This document shows, piece by piece, positions 49,254-59,385 of a DNA stretch of 64,000 nt. Source of the stretch: Allobogoriella deserti (GTDB lineage: Bacteria > Actinomycetota > Actinomycetes > Actinomycetales > Actinomycetaceae); NCBI RefSeq assembly GCF_042680605.1, contig NZ_JBHUEE010000001.1:620001-684000 (forward strand), given 5' to 3'. The translations under genes were made by a program, and so were the position numbers. Each line of letters begins with the position of its first letter. Position 1 is the stretch's first letter. The notes under the pieces are model-generated. The model worked only from the letters and a program-made list of their open reading frames with translations, did not search any database and was not told the origin of the DNA.

Positions 49254-50359
49254 GGGTCTATCTCCTCGTCCTGCTCACGGCGGCGGCGGTGACCTTCCTG
49301 GCCACGCCGCTCGTCCGGCGCCTGGCTCTCCTCACCGGCGCCATCACGCCGGTGCGGGACCGCGACGTGCACGCCACGCCGATTCCCCGACTGGGTGGCG
49401 TCGCCATGCTCGCCGGCCTCGCCGTCGCCCTGCTCGTCGGCTCCCAGGTGCCGTTCCTCGACGACGTCTTCTTCGAGTCCGGGACGGTGTGGGCCATCCT
49501 CGCCGGCGCCGCCATCATCTGCCTGCTCGGCGTCCTCGACGACATCTGGGACCTGGACTGGATGACGAAGCTGGTCGGCCAGGTCCTCGCCGCCGGCTTC
49601 ATGGCCTGGAACGGCGTCCAGCTCATCACCTTCCCCGTCTTCGGCGTGACGATGGGCTCCTCACGGTTGTCACTGATCGCGACGATCTTCGTGGTCGTGG
49701 TCGCGATCAACGCGGTGAACTTCGTCGACGGACTCGACGGGCTCGCCGCCGGCATGATCGCCATCGGCGGTGGTGCGTTCTTCGTCTACTCCTACCTGCT
49801 GACCCAGGCCGTCTCCCCGGGGGACTACTCGAACATCGCCACGGCGGTCATCGCCGCGGTCGTCGGCGCATGCATCGGCTTCCTGCCACACAACTTCCAC
49901 CCGGCCCGGATCTTCATGGGGGACTCCGGGGCGTACATGCTCGGCCTCACCGTCGCGGCTGCGGCCATCGTGGTCACCGGCCAGATCGACCCCGCGAACG
50001 TCAGCACCTCGCAGGTGCTGCCGGCGTACGTGCCGATCATCCTGCCCGTGGCGGTCCTCCTGCTGCCGCTGCTCGACATGACCCTGGCCGTGGTGCGGCG
50101 CCTGCGCGCAGGACTCTCGCCCTTCCATCCCGACCGGATGCACCTGCATCACCGGCTGCTCGATCTGGGGCACAGCCAGCGCCGGGCCACCCTCATCCTC
50201 TACCTGTGGACGGCGGTGGTCTCCTTCAGCGCCGTCTCGCTGGCCATCTTCAGCCCTGTCCAGGTGGCGGTCGGCGCCGGGGTGGCGGTGGTCGTCGCGG
50301 TGGCCATCACCTGGAGCCAGCTGCCAGGCCTGCGCCGGGGCGCGGGGACGGCGTCGTAG
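49250..50359 (+). CDS. wecA: MraY/WecA-family undecaprenyl-phosphate sugar-1-phosphate transferase
   Basis: A 369-residue membrane enzyme with about 11 helices that starts lipid-linked polysaccharide assembly. Conserved elements are PIPRLGGVAMLAG, the Asp-rich LGVLDDIWDLDWMTKL, NFVDGLDGLAAGM, RIFMGDSGAYMLGL and the C-terminal HPDRMHLHHRLLDLGHSQRR. In actinobacteria it usually attaches GlcNAc-1-P to decaprenyl or undecaprenyl phosphate for wall polymers; the exact sugar is inferred. GTG 49250 overlaps the sua5 stop. A hairpin follows. Confidence 0.92.
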   Translation: MRVYLLVLLTAAAVTFLATPLVRRLALLTGAITPVRDRDVHATPIPRLGGVAMLAGLAVALLVGSQVPFLDDVFFESGTVWAILAGAAIICLLGVLDDIWDLDWMTKLVGQVLAAGFMAWNGVQLITFPVFGVTMGSSRLSLIATIFVVVVAINAVNFVDGLDGLAAGMIAIGGGAFFVYSYLLTQAVSPGDYSNIATAVIAAVVGACIGFLPHNFHPARIFMGDSGAYMLGLTVAAAAIVVTGQIDPANVSTSQVLPAYVPIILPVAVLLLPLLDMTLAVVRRLRAGLSPFHPDRMHLHHRLLDLGHSQRRATLILYLWTAVVSFSAVSLAIFSPVQVAVGAGVAVVVAVAITWSQLPGLRRGAGTAS

Positions 50360-50363
50360 CCGT

Positions 50364-50395
50364 GCCTGCGCGGCGCCACGAGCCGCGACGCAGGC
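50364..50395 (+). terminator. Hairpin between wecA and atpI-like gene
   Basis: GCCTGCG and CGCAGGC form a 7-bp outer stem with partial inner pairing (CGG/CCG). It is followed by TAGCCT (50398-50403), which could be a -10 box for the next gene. Confidence 0.45.
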
Positions 50396-50434
50396 CGTAG
50401 CCTGAAGGACAGCGCACCCGAGAGAGAGCGGTCG

Positions 50435-51013
50435 ATGACCACGCCCAGTCAGCCCACCCCGAACCAGCAGCCCCGCGACGGCGACCCGGTCGGCGACGAG
50501 CCCGCCGAGCAGTCGTCGACGGACCGTCCGACGGCCTCCGAGGCGCTCGCCGGCCTGCCGACGGCCACCCAGACGGCGATCCGTGCGATGTACACCACGA
50601 TGCTGGTGCGAATGGGGATCTTCGTCGCGGCGCTCGCCGTCGGCGGCGGCGTACTCGGCTACCTCGTGGCCGGCATGCCGGGGCTGTGGGGAGGTCTGCT
50701 CGGTGCCGGCATCGCTGCCCTGTTCATGGTCGCCACCGTGGTCACGATGCTCGTGACCGCGAACCGGTCGCTGACGGTGGTGACCACCGCGGCGGTCGGC
50801 GGGTGGCTCGTGAAGATGCTGCTGGTCTTCGTGGTGCTCCTGCTCATCAGCGGTCGTGACTTCTACTCGCCCGGCGTCTTCTTCATCGTCCTCGTCGTCG
50901 CGGTCATCGGTTCGCTGCTCATCGAGGCGCTCGGGGTCATGCGGTCGCGGGTGCCGACAGTCGAACCGTCCTCCGGCGGCGCGCAGGGCGGGGGGCCGTC
51001 CGCGCGTCCGTGA
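50435..51013 (+). CDS. AtpI-like membrane protein preceding the ATP synthase operon
   Basis: A 192-residue protein with a 45-residue Pro/Gln/Asp-rich N-terminus and four hydrophobic helices, for example MGIFVAALAVGGGVLGYLVAG and MLLVFVVLLLISG, and a Gly/Ser/Pro tail. Its place directly before atpB matches the position of atpI (subunit I) in most bacteria. Sequence conservation of that subunit is low, so the assignment rests on topology and context. It would assist c-ring assembly or ion provision. A 273-base gap follows before atpB. Confidence 0.68.
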   Translation: MTTPSQPTPNQQPRDGDPVGDEPAEQSSTDRPTASEALAGLPTATQTAIRAMYTTMLVRMGIFVAALAVGGGVLGYLVAGMPGLWGGLLGAGIAALFMVATVVTMLVTANRSLTVVTTAAVGGWLVKMLLVFVVLLLISGRDFYSPGVFFIVLVVAVIGSLLIEALGVMRSRVPTVEPSSGGAQGGGPSARP

Positions 51014-51154
51014 CCGCTCACCGACCCCTCGTTCACTCACCGTCGAGATGCCCGAACCCTTGACGGTCCGGGCGGGCAGGGGCAGGCTGAGCGACCAGGC
51101 GCGCCCGCGGTCCAGCGGCGCCGGACGGGCCGTGGGTCAGGCCTGGTCCGGCGG

Positions 51155-51184
51155 TTCGGAGCATGCCCGTACATACGTTAGGCT
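51155..51184 (+). promoter_or_regulatory. Putative promoter of the ATP synthase operon
   Basis: TTCGGA (51155-51160) and TAGGCT (51179-51184) are spaced by 18 bases, about 100 bases before atpB, in a 273-base interval without a credible ORF. The -35 box is weak. Confidence 0.35.
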
Positions 51185-51286
51185 TCAGGTGTTCCCGCGC
51201 TCCCGTCCGTCGTCGGACGCGCCTGGAACTCCGGACCGTGACCGACTCGAGCCCACCAGGGGGACGTCCTGTCTGCCGCACCGTCG

Positions 51287-52087
51287 ATGATGCTCCAGAG
51301 CTCCGTGCTCGCCTCCGACAACGGCGGGTTCCACGCGCCGAGCCTGGCGGACTTCTTCCCTCCGGCGATCTTCGCCGAGGGCACGATGTTCGAGTTCAAC
51401 CGCGTGACGTTGGTCCGTCTCATCGCCGTCGCGGCGCTGGTGCTCTTCTTCTGGTTGGCCGCCCGTCGAACCCAGCTGGTCCCCGGTCGGATGCAGGCTG
51501 TCGGCGAGATCGCCATCGACTTCGTGCGCAAGTCGATCGCCGTGGAGACCCTGGGCGAGGACCGCGGACGCCGCTACACCCCGCTGCTGGCGACGATCTT
51601 CTTCGGCGTCCTCTTCCTCAACATCACCGGTGTCATCCCGTTCCTCAACCTCGCCGGCTCCTCGGTGGTGGGCATCCCGATCGTCTTCGCGGTGATCGCT
51701 TACGTCGCGTTCATCCGTGCCGGCATCAAGGAGCGCGGGCCGGGTCACTTCTTCAAGGACCAGCTCTTCCCGCCCGGGGTGCCGTGGCCGATCTACATCC
51801 TGCTCACCCCGCTCGAGCTGTTCTCGACCTTCATCCTGCGGCCGGTGACGCTGACCGTCCGACTCCTGGCGAACATGATCGCCGGGCACCTGCTGCTGGT
51901 GCTGTGCTTCGGCGCCACCCACTACCTCTTCCTCGAGGCCGGCGGACCGCTCGCGCTGTTCGGCGTGATCACCGGCCTGGGCGGCCTGGCGTTCACCCTG
52001 CTCGAGATCTTCATCGCCTCGCTGCAGGCGTACATCTTCGCGCTGCTGACGGCCGTCTACATCCAGCTGTCCGTCGAGGCGCACTGA
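51287..52087 (+). CDS. atpB: F0F1 ATP synthase subunit a
   Basis: A 266-residue membrane subunit that provides the proton half-channels. The essential arginine is in ILRPVTLTVRLLANMIAGHL. The fold includes FLNITGVIPFLNLAGSS, LTPLELFSTFI and the C-terminal ASLQAYIFALLTAVYIQL. ATG 51287 (with a second ATG at 51290) is the first start without a strong Shine-Dalgarno. An upstream CTG next to AGGGGG at 51269 is possible but less likely. It is the first core gene of the atp operon. Confidence 0.95.
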   Translation: MMLQSSVLASDNGGFHAPSLADFFPPAIFAEGTMFEFNRVTLVRLIAVAALVLFFWLAARRTQLVPGRMQAVGEIAIDFVRKSIAVETLGEDRGRRYTPLLATIFFGVLFLNITGVIPFLNLAGSSVVGIPIVFAVIAYVAFIRAGIKERGPGHFFKDQLFPPGVPWPIYILLTPLELFSTFILRPVTLTVRLLANMIAGHLLLVLCFGATHYLFLEAGGPLALFGVITGLGGLAFTLLEIFIASLQAYIFALLTAVYIQLSVEAH

Positions 52088-52182
52088 CCGGAACACGACC
52101 CACGACCCCCGCGGCCCGGCTGCGGATCGACCCCACCGACGTGATCGCACGATCACGCCACACAGGAAGGAAGTAAGCCCTT

Positions 52183-52407
52183 ATGGAGGGAACGCTCGAA
52201 CTCGCCGGCAACCTCAACGCCGTCGGTTACGGTCTCGCCACCATCGGCCCCGGTATCGGTGTCGGTGTCCTCATCGGTAAGACCCAGGAGTCGATCGCCC
52301 GGCAGCCCGAGCTGGCCGGCCCGCTGCGGACCAACATGTTCATCGGTATCGCTCTGGTCGAGGCGCTCGGTCTGCTCGGTCTCGCGGCAGGCTTCGTCTT
52401 CCCGTGA
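52183..52407 (+). CDS. atpE: F0F1 ATP synthase subunit c
   Basis: A 74-residue two-helix hairpin proteolipid forming the rotor ring. The glycine-rich first helix TIGPGIGVGVLIG, the polar loop ESIARQPELAGPLRTNM and the ion-binding glutamate in IALVEALGLLGLAAG are complete. The motif lacks the residues typical of Na+ types, so it is most likely H+-driven. AGGAAGGAAG lies about 10 bases before ATG 52183, a strong site suited to the high copy number needed. The stop overlaps the atpF start. Confidence 0.96.
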   Translation: MEGTLELAGNLNAVGYGLATIGPGIGVGVLIGKTQESIARQPELAGPLRTNMFIGIALVEALGLLGLAAGFVFP

Positions 52408-52982
52408 TGCCGATGTTCCTGGCCGACTCGCACGGGGAGCCGAACCCGCTGCTCCCCGCCGACTACGACATCATCTGGTCGCTGGTCTGCGTCGTCATCA
52501 TCGCCGTCTTCATGGTGCGGTACGCGGTGCCGCGGATCACTCGGGTGCTCGACGAGCGGGCCGAGAAGATCGAGTACGGCCTCACCCAGGCCGAGCGCGC
52601 CGAGAAGGCGGCCGCGGAGGCCGAGGAGCGGATCGCGGCCGAGCTCGCCGCGGCCCGCCGCGAGGCCGCCGAGGTGCGTGAGCGTGCCCAGGAGGAGGGC
52701 AAGCAGATCGTCGCCGAAGCGCGGGACAAGGCCCAGGCCGAGGCGCAGCGCGTCACCGAGAACGCCCAGCGCCAGATCGAGGCGGAGCGTCAGGCCGCCC
52801 AGATCTCGCTGCGGGCGGACGTCGGGATGCTGGCGACCGAACTGGCCACCCGGATCGTCGGTGAGTCGATGAACGACCAGGCACTGCAGTCCCGGGTGGT
52901 CGACCGGTTCCTCGACGAACTCGAGGCGCAGGATCAGCAGGACTCCTCCGCCACGCAGCGGACCGCGAGCCAGGAGGCGTGA
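52404..52982 (+). CDS. atpF: F0F1 ATP synthase subunit b
   Basis: A 192-residue stator subunit with one N-terminal membrane helix (IIWSLVCVVIIAVFMVRYAV) and a long Ala/Glu/Arg coiled coil (EKAAAEAEERIAAELAAARR, for example). GTG 52404 overlaps the atpE stop as GTGA, and ATG 52407 is directly behind it. Its stop overlaps the atpH start. It is a separate gene from delta, unlike the fused b-delta of mycobacteria. Confidence 0.95.
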   Translation: MMPMFLADSHGEPNPLLPADYDIIWSLVCVVIIAVFMVRYAVPRITRVLDERAEKIEYGLTQAERAEKAAAEAEERIAAELAAARREAAEVRERAQEEGKQIVAEARDKAQAEAQRVTENAQRQIEAERQAAQISLRADVGMLATELATRIVGESMNDQALQSRVVDRFLDELEAQDQQDSSATQRTASQEA

Positions 52983-53797
52983 TGCGGGCGACCAGCTCTT
53001 CGGCACTGGCCCGGGCGCAGGAGCGGTGGGAGCCGGTACTGCGTGAGGCCGGCGAGAGCGGCCGCGCGTACGGCGAGCAGCTCTTCGCCGTCGTCGACCT
53101 GCTCGACGGCGAGCACGCGTTGCTGCGCGCCCTCACCGAGCCGGCGCACGCACCCGAGGACCGGGCGCGGTTGGCCGAGCGCGTGCTCGGCGGCAAGGTC
53201 GACGACGCCGTCGCCGACCTGGTCGGCGGGTTGGTGCGGGACCGCTGGTCCGCCGCCGACGACCTGCTCGAGGCGAGCGAGTTCCTCGGCGTGATCTCGG
53301 TGCTGGCCGCCGCGGAGCACGCCGGCCGACTCGAGGACGTCGAGGACGAGCTCTACCGCCTGAGCCGGATCCTCGAGGCCGAGCGCGAGCTGCTGCTCGC
53401 GCTGTCCGCCCGGGAACGCACCGAGGACGAGCGCGCTCGCCTCGTCACCACCCTGCTCGAGGGCAAGGTGGGGCCGGAGAGCCTGGTGCTCGCCGTTCGC
53501 GCTGCGACCACCCCGCGCAGCCACGACGTCGCGCATCTCCTGCACGCGATGACCGAGCAGGCCGCGGGACGGCGGCAGCGGCTGGTCGCCTCGGTGACCT
53601 CGGCCGTGCCGTTGACCGAACAGCAGCGTTCGCGCCTCGCCCGGATCCTGAGCCGCCAGCACGGACGCGAGGTGGAGGTCCACGTCGACCTCGACCCGGA
53701 CGTCGTCGGCGGGATGCGCGTCCAGGTCCAGGACTCGGTGGTCGACGCCACCCTCGCCTCACGTCTGGCCGACGCCCGCCGTAGGCTGGCCGGCTGA
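52979..53797 (+). CDS. atpH: F0F1 ATP synthase subunit delta
   Basis: A 272-residue stator subunit, longer than the roughly 180 residues of E. coli but normal for actinobacteria, which carry an extended N-terminal helical part. The conserved C-terminal section is VTSAVPLTEQQRSRLARIL, VEVHVDLDPDVVGGMRVQV and ASRLADARRRLAG. GTG 52979 overlaps the atpF stop, followed by ATG 52982. It links F1 alpha to subunit b. Confidence 0.94.
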   Translation: MMRATSSSALARAQERWEPVLREAGESGRAYGEQLFAVVDLLDGEHALLRALTEPAHAPEDRARLAERVLGGKVDDAVADLVGGLVRDRWSAADDLLEASEFLGVISVLAAAEHAGRLEDVEDELYRLSRILEAERELLLALSARERTEDERARLVTTLLEGKVGPESLVLAVRAATTPRSHDVAHLLHAMTEQAAGRRQRLVASVTSAVPLTEQQRSRLARILSRQHGREVEVHVDLDPDVVGGMRVQVQDSVVDATLASRLADARRRLAG

Positions 53798-53860
53798 CCA
53801 TCACCACAGACATGACCGACCGCCGGACCCGGCGGGCGACGAAGAGACGAAGGAAGATCA

Positions 53861-55501
53861 ATGGCTGAGCTGACGATCCGGCCCGAGGAGATCCGGGCTG
53901 CGCTGGACAGCTTCGTGAGTTCCTACGAACCCACCAAGGCGGCGAGCGAAGAGGTCGGGCACGTCACGCTCGCAGCCGACGGCATCGCCCGGGTGTCCGG
54001 ACTGCCCGGCGCCATGGCGAACGAGCTGCTGCGGTTCGAGGACGGCACCCTCGGTCTGGCGATGAACCTCGAGGAGCGCGAGGTCGGCGTCGTCGTCCTC
54101 GGTGACTTCACCGGCATCGAGGAGGGCCAGGAGGTGCGCCGCACCGGCGAGGTCCTCTCCGTCCCGGTCGGTGACGGCTACCTCGGCCGGGTGGTCGACC
54201 CCCTCGGCCAGCCGCTCGACGGCCTCGGCGAGATCACGGACCTCGAAGGGCGCCGTGCCCTGGAGCTGCAGGCCCCCGGCGTCATGGCCCGCAAGTCCGT
54301 GCACGAGCCGCTGCAGACCGGCCTGAAGGCCATCGACTCGATGACCCCGATCGGGCGCGGCCAGCGCCAGCTCATCATCGGCGACCGGCAGACCGGCAAG
54401 ACCGCCGTCGCGCTGGACACGATCCTGAACCAGAAGGCCAACTGGGAGTCCGGCGACCCGACCAAGCAGGTCCGCTGCATCTACGTCGCGGTGGGCCAGA
54501 AGGGCTCGACCATCGCGGGTGTGCGTGCCGCGCTCGAGGAGGCGGGTGCGCTGGAATACACCACGATCGTCGCCGCCCCGGCGTCTGACCCGGCCGGCTT
54601 CAAGTACCTGGCGCCGTACACCGGTTCGGCCATCGGCCAGCACTGGATGTACGGCGGAAAGCACGTGCTCATCGTCTTCGACGACCTGTCGAAGCAGGCG
54701 GAGGCCTACCGCGCGGTCTCCCTCCTGCTGCGGCGCCCGCCGGGCCGCGAGGCGTACCCGGGCGACGTGTTCTACCTGCACTCGCGTCTGCTTGAGCGCT
54801 GCGCGAAGCTCTCCGACGAGATGGGCGCCGGGTCCATGACGGGGCTGCCGCTCATCGAGACCAAGGCGAACGACGTCTCGGCGTACATCCCGACGAACGT
54901 CATCTCCATCACCGACGGCCAGATCTTCCTCCAGTCGGACCTGTTCAACGCCAACCAGCGCCCGGCCATCGACGTCGGTATCTCCGTCTCCCGTGTCGGC
55001 GGTGACGCGCAGGTCAAGGCGATGAAGGACGTCTCCGGAACGCTGAAGATCACCCTCGCGCAGTACCGCGCCATGGCGGCCTTCGCGATGTTCGCCTCCG
55101 ACCTGGACGCGACGACGAAGCAGCAGCTCACCCGTGGCGAGCGCCTCTACGAACTGCTCAAGCAGCCGCAGTACTCCCCGTACCCGGTGGAGGAGCAGGT
55201 CGCGTCGATCTGGGCCGGCACCAACGGCTATCTCGACGATGTGGACGTCGCCGACGTCGCACGCTTCGAGTCCGAGCTCCTGGACCACCTCAAGCGCAAC
55301 ACCACCGTCCTCGCCGACATCGCCTCCTCCGGGAAGATCAAGGGCGAGAACGAGGACGCGTTGCGCGCCGGCGTCGAAGAGTTCCGCAAGGGCTTCCTCG
55401 GCGGTTCCGGCGCCGCGCTCGGCGCCGAGCCCGAGGAGCTTCCGGACGAGGTCGAGGCCGAGCGTGAGCAGGAGCAGATCGTCAGCGCGAAGCGGAGCTG
55501 A
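53861..55501 (+). CDS. atpA: F0F1 ATP synthase subunit alpha
   Basis: A 546-residue catalytic-hexamer subunit. The Walker A is GDRQTGKTAVALDTI. The signatures PIGRGQRQLIIG and PAIDVGISVSRVGGDAQ are present. The C-terminus carries an acidic 40-residue extension rich in Glu (EPEELPDEVEAEREQEQIV), which is seen in actinobacteria and in mycobacteria suppresses ATP hydrolysis; the latter role is inferred here. Shine-Dalgarno-like AAGGAAG precedes ATG 53861. It sits two bases before atpG. Confidence 0.97.
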   Translation: MAELTIRPEEIRAALDSFVSSYEPTKAASEEVGHVTLAADGIARVSGLPGAMANELLRFEDGTLGLAMNLEEREVGVVVLGDFTGIEEGQEVRRTGEVLSVPVGDGYLGRVVDPLGQPLDGLGEITDLEGRRALELQAPGVMARKSVHEPLQTGLKAIDSMTPIGRGQRQLIIGDRQTGKTAVALDTILNQKANWESGDPTKQVRCIYVAVGQKGSTIAGVRAALEEAGALEYTTIVAAPASDPAGFKYLAPYTGSAIGQHWMYGGKHVLIVFDDLSKQAEAYRAVSLLLRRPPGREAYPGDVFYLHSRLLERCAKLSDEMGAGSMTGLPLIETKANDVSAYIPTNVISITDGQIFLQSDLFNANQRPAIDVGISVSRVGGDAQVKAMKDVSGTLKITLAQYRAMAAFAMFASDLDATTKQQLTRGERLYELLKQPQYSPYPVEEQVASIWAGTNGYLDDVDVADVARFESELLDHLKRNTTVLADIASSGKIKGENEDALRAGVEEFRKGFLGGSGAALGAEPEELPDEVEAEREQEQIVSAKRS

Positions 55502-55503
55502 CC

Positions 55504-56400
55504 ATGGCCGGTGAGCAGAGGGTCTACAAGCAGAAGATCCGTGCGACCCAGACCCTGAAGAAGATGTTCCGGGCCATGGAGCTCATCGCGGCCGCGCGGA
55601 TCGGCAAGGCGCGGAATGCGGCCCAGGCCGCGGACCCGTACACGCGTGCCCTGAATCGGGCAGTCTCCGCGGTGTCGGCGCACGCGAACCTCGACCACCC
55701 GCTCATCGAGGGGCGCGAGGACACCAACCGCGTGGCCGTGCTCGTCGTCACCTCCGACCGCGGGATGGCGGGTGCCTACTCGGCGACTGTTCTGCGGGCG
55801 ACGGAACGGCTCCTGGAGGAGCTCCGCGCGGACGGTAAGGAGCCCGTGCTCTACGTCAGCGGCCGCCGCGGCGAGGGGTACTTCCGGTTCCGCGGGCGCG
55901 AGATGGCCGGGACGTGGACGGGAGAGTCCGACGCGCCGACCGTCGAGCGGGCACGCGAGATCTCCGACACGCTGCTCGGGGCCTTCCTCGCCCCGGAGGC
56001 CGAGGGCGGGGTCAGCGCTGTGCACGTGGTGTACACCCGCTTCGTCTCGATGGTCAGCCAGGTGCCCGAGGTGCGGCGCATGCTGCCGATCGAGATCGTG
56101 GAGGGCGTGTCCGAGCCGGGCGAGAAGCCGATGCCGCTTTACGAGTTCGAGCCGAACGCCGAGGAGGTCCTCGACGCCCTGCTGCCGATGTACGTGCGCC
56201 GCCGGGTCCACGCGATGCTGCTCACGGCCACCGCCTCCGAGCTCGCCGCCCGGCAGCAGGCGATGCGCACCGCGGTGGACAACGCCGAGGACCTCATCCG
56301 CGACTACACCCGACTGGCGAACTCCGCGCGCCAGGCCGACATCACCACCGAGATCAGCGAGATCGTCTCCGGTGCCGACGCGCTCTCCGCGTCGAGCTGA
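55504..56400 (+). CDS. atpG: F0F1 ATP synthase subunit gamma
   Basis: A 298-residue central-stalk subunit. The N-terminal YKQKIRATQTLKKMFRAMEL and the C-terminal MRTAVDNAEDLIRDYTRLAN form the coiled-coil shaft. VTSDRGMAGAYSATVLRATE belongs to the globular domain. ATG 55504 lies two bases after the atpA stop. A short 31-base gap precedes atpD. Confidence 0.96.
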   Translation: MAGEQRVYKQKIRATQTLKKMFRAMELIAAARIGKARNAAQAADPYTRALNRAVSAVSAHANLDHPLIEGREDTNRVAVLVVTSDRGMAGAYSATVLRATERLLEELRADGKEPVLYVSGRRGEGYFRFRGREMAGTWTGESDAPTVERAREISDTLLGAFLAPEAEGGVSAVHVVYTRFVSMVSQVPEVRRMLPIEIVEGVSEPGEKPMPLYEFEPNAEEVLDALLPMYVRRRVHAMLLTATASELAARQQAMRTAVDNAEDLIRDYTRLANSARQADITTEISEIVSGADALSASS

Positions 56401-56431
56401 GCGATCACGAGAGGGAAGAAGGACCGCTCAC

Positions 56432-57892
<1,461 letters not shown>

Positions 57893-57917
57893 CAACCAAC
57901 GCGAGGAGGTCGCCACT

Positions 57918-58181
57918 GTGGCGATGAATGTCGACGTCGTCTCGACCACAGCCGCGCTGTGGAGCGGGGAGGCGTCCAGCGTGGTGGTCCCCGCCGCCGG
58001 TGGATCCATGGGCATCCTGGCCGGGCACGAGCCGGTGCTGGCCCTGCTCAAGTCCGGCACTGTGAAGATCACCCCGACGTCCGGCGAGAAGGTCGAGCTC
58101 GAGGTCGACGAGGGGTTCGTCTCGGTGGACGAGGACGCGGTCACCGTGGTGGTCGAGGACGCGGCCGGGGCCGGTATCTGA
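57918..58181 (+). CDS. atpC: F0F1 ATP synthase subunit epsilon
   Basis: An 87-residue epsilon, shorter than the roughly 130 of E. coli. It keeps only the beta-sandwich domain (SVVVPAAGGSMGILAGHEPV, DEGFVSVDEDAVTVVVEDA) and lacks the C-terminal helical hairpin that inhibits hydrolysis in other bacteria. The truncation at residue 87 is a real stop, and short epsilons occur in some actinobacteria. GTG 57918 has GAGGAGG 8 bases upstream. It closes the atp operon. Confidence 0.93.
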   Translation: MAMNVDVVSTTAALWSGEASSVVVPAAGGSMGILAGHEPVLALLKSGTVKITPTSGEKVELEVDEGFVSVDEDAVTVVVEDAAGAGI

Positions 58182-58196
58182 GGAGAGGGTGACTCT

Positions 58197-58604
58197 TTGA
58201 CGACGGCGGGGATCGCATGGCTGGGTGTGGCCGCGGTCGCCGCCGTCGTCCTCGTCTTGGCCGTTCTCTTCGCCGTCCGGGTGCAGCGCCTCGACCGGCG
58301 GGTCGGGTCCTTCGAGTGCGCCGTACGGTGCGAAGGGCGGGACTGGCGCGGTGGTATCGCGGTCTACGGCGTCGGGCGGGTGCAGTGGTACCGGCTCGCC
58401 TCGCTGTCGTTGCTGCCCACGCGAACATTCCAGCGCGATCAGCTCGAGCTCTTCCAGCGGGTCGGCGGTGCGGACGGCGAATTCGTCGAGGTGACGTGCC
58501 GGTACGACGGCGAGGACCTGGCTCTGGCGATGCCGCGCGAGTCCCTGGCCGGACTGGTCAGTTGGCTGGAGGCGGCCCCGCCGCGGGGCGAGCCGCTGGT
58601 CTGA
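58197..58604 (+). CDS. DUF2550 domain membrane protein
   Basis: A 135-residue protein with one N-terminal helix (AWLGVAAVAAVVLVLAVLFAV) and a cytosolic domain with FECAVRCEGRDWRGGIAVYG and WYRLASLSLLPTRTF, diagnostic of DUF2550. The family nearly always lies between atpC and nucS in actinobacteria, as here. Function is unknown. The start is TTG 58197, with AGGAGAGGG about 8 bases upstream. It starts 15 bases after atpC and probably belongs to the operon. Confidence 0.88.
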   Translation: MTTAGIAWLGVAAVAAVVLVLAVLFAVRVQRLDRRVGSFECAVRCEGRDWRGGIAVYGVGRVQWYRLASLSLLPTRTFQRDQLELFQRVGGADGEFVEVTCRYDGEDLALAMPRESLAGLVSWLEAAPPRGEPLV

Positions 58605-58666
58605 GGCTGTGCCTGGCGCAGGCCGGATCGACGCCCGGCCCTCATCGCTGAACGAAGGAGGCGTCG

Positions 58667-59362
58667 TTGCGTGTCGTGATCGCGCGTTGCTCGGTGGACT
58701 ACTCCGGCCGGCTCGACGCGCACCTGCCACTGGCCACGAGAGTGCTCATGGTCAAGGCCGACGGGTCGGTGCTCGTGCACTCCGACGGCGGGTCGTACAA
58801 GCCGCTGAACTGGATGAGCCCGCCGTGCAAGCTGACGGTGGGCGAGCCGTCCGACGCCGACCGCGACGCCGGCGTCGGGCAGGTCTGGACGGTCCAGCAC
58901 GCCAAGACCGACGACAAACTCGTCGTCCGGATCCACGAGATCCTCGGCGATCACAGCGCGGACCTCGGCGTCGATCCCGGCCTGGTCAAGGACGGGGTCG
59001 AGGCGCATCTGCAGAAACTGCTGGCCGAGCAGATCGAGCTGCTCGGCCCCGGCCATCAGCTCGTGCGCCGCGAGTATCCGACGGCGATCGGCCCGGTGGA
59101 CATCCTCGCGCGTGACCGCGACGGCGGCGCCGTCGCCGTGGAGATCAAGCGCCGGGGTGAGATCGACGGCGTCGAGCAGCTCACGCGCTACCTCGAGCTG
59201 CTCAACCGCGATCCACACCTCGCCCCCGTCCGCGGGGTGTTCGCGGCGCAGGAGATCAAGCCGCAGGCGCGGGTGCTGGCCGCCGATCGAGACATCCGGT
59301 GCGTCATCCTCGATTACGACGCGATGCGCGGGATGGACGACGCCGAGTCGCGGCTGTTCTGA
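58667..59362 (+). CDS. nucS: Mismatch-specific endonuclease NucS (EndoMS)
   Basis: A 231-residue nuclease that replaces MutS/MutL in actinobacterial mismatch repair. It opens MRVVIARCSVDYSGRLDAHL. Catalytic residues lie in GPVDILARDRDG and VAVEIKRRGEIDGVEQLTRY. The final SRLF resembles the sliding-clamp-binding tail of this family. The start is TTG 58667, with GAAGGAGG 5-6 bases upstream, a strong site that compensates for the rare codon. It follows DUF2550 by 62 bases. Confidence 0.96.
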   Translation: MRVVIARCSVDYSGRLDAHLPLATRVLMVKADGSVLVHSDGGSYKPLNWMSPPCKLTVGEPSDADRDAGVGQVWTVQHAKTDDKLVVRIHEILGDHSADLGVDPGLVKDGVEAHLQKLLAEQIELLGPGHQLVRREYPTAIGPVDILARDRDGGAVAVEIKRRGEIDGVEQLTRYLELLNRDPHLAPVRGVFAAQEIKPQARVLAADRDIRCVILDYDAMRGMDDAESRLF

Positions 59363-59385
59363 TCAGGCGGATCCGAGGAGCGACC

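Noticed and set aside
51033..51281. 82-residue minus-strand ORF in the gap before atpB.
   Set aside because: Arg/Gly/Pro-rich, no ribosome-binding site, and placed over the likely atp promoter.
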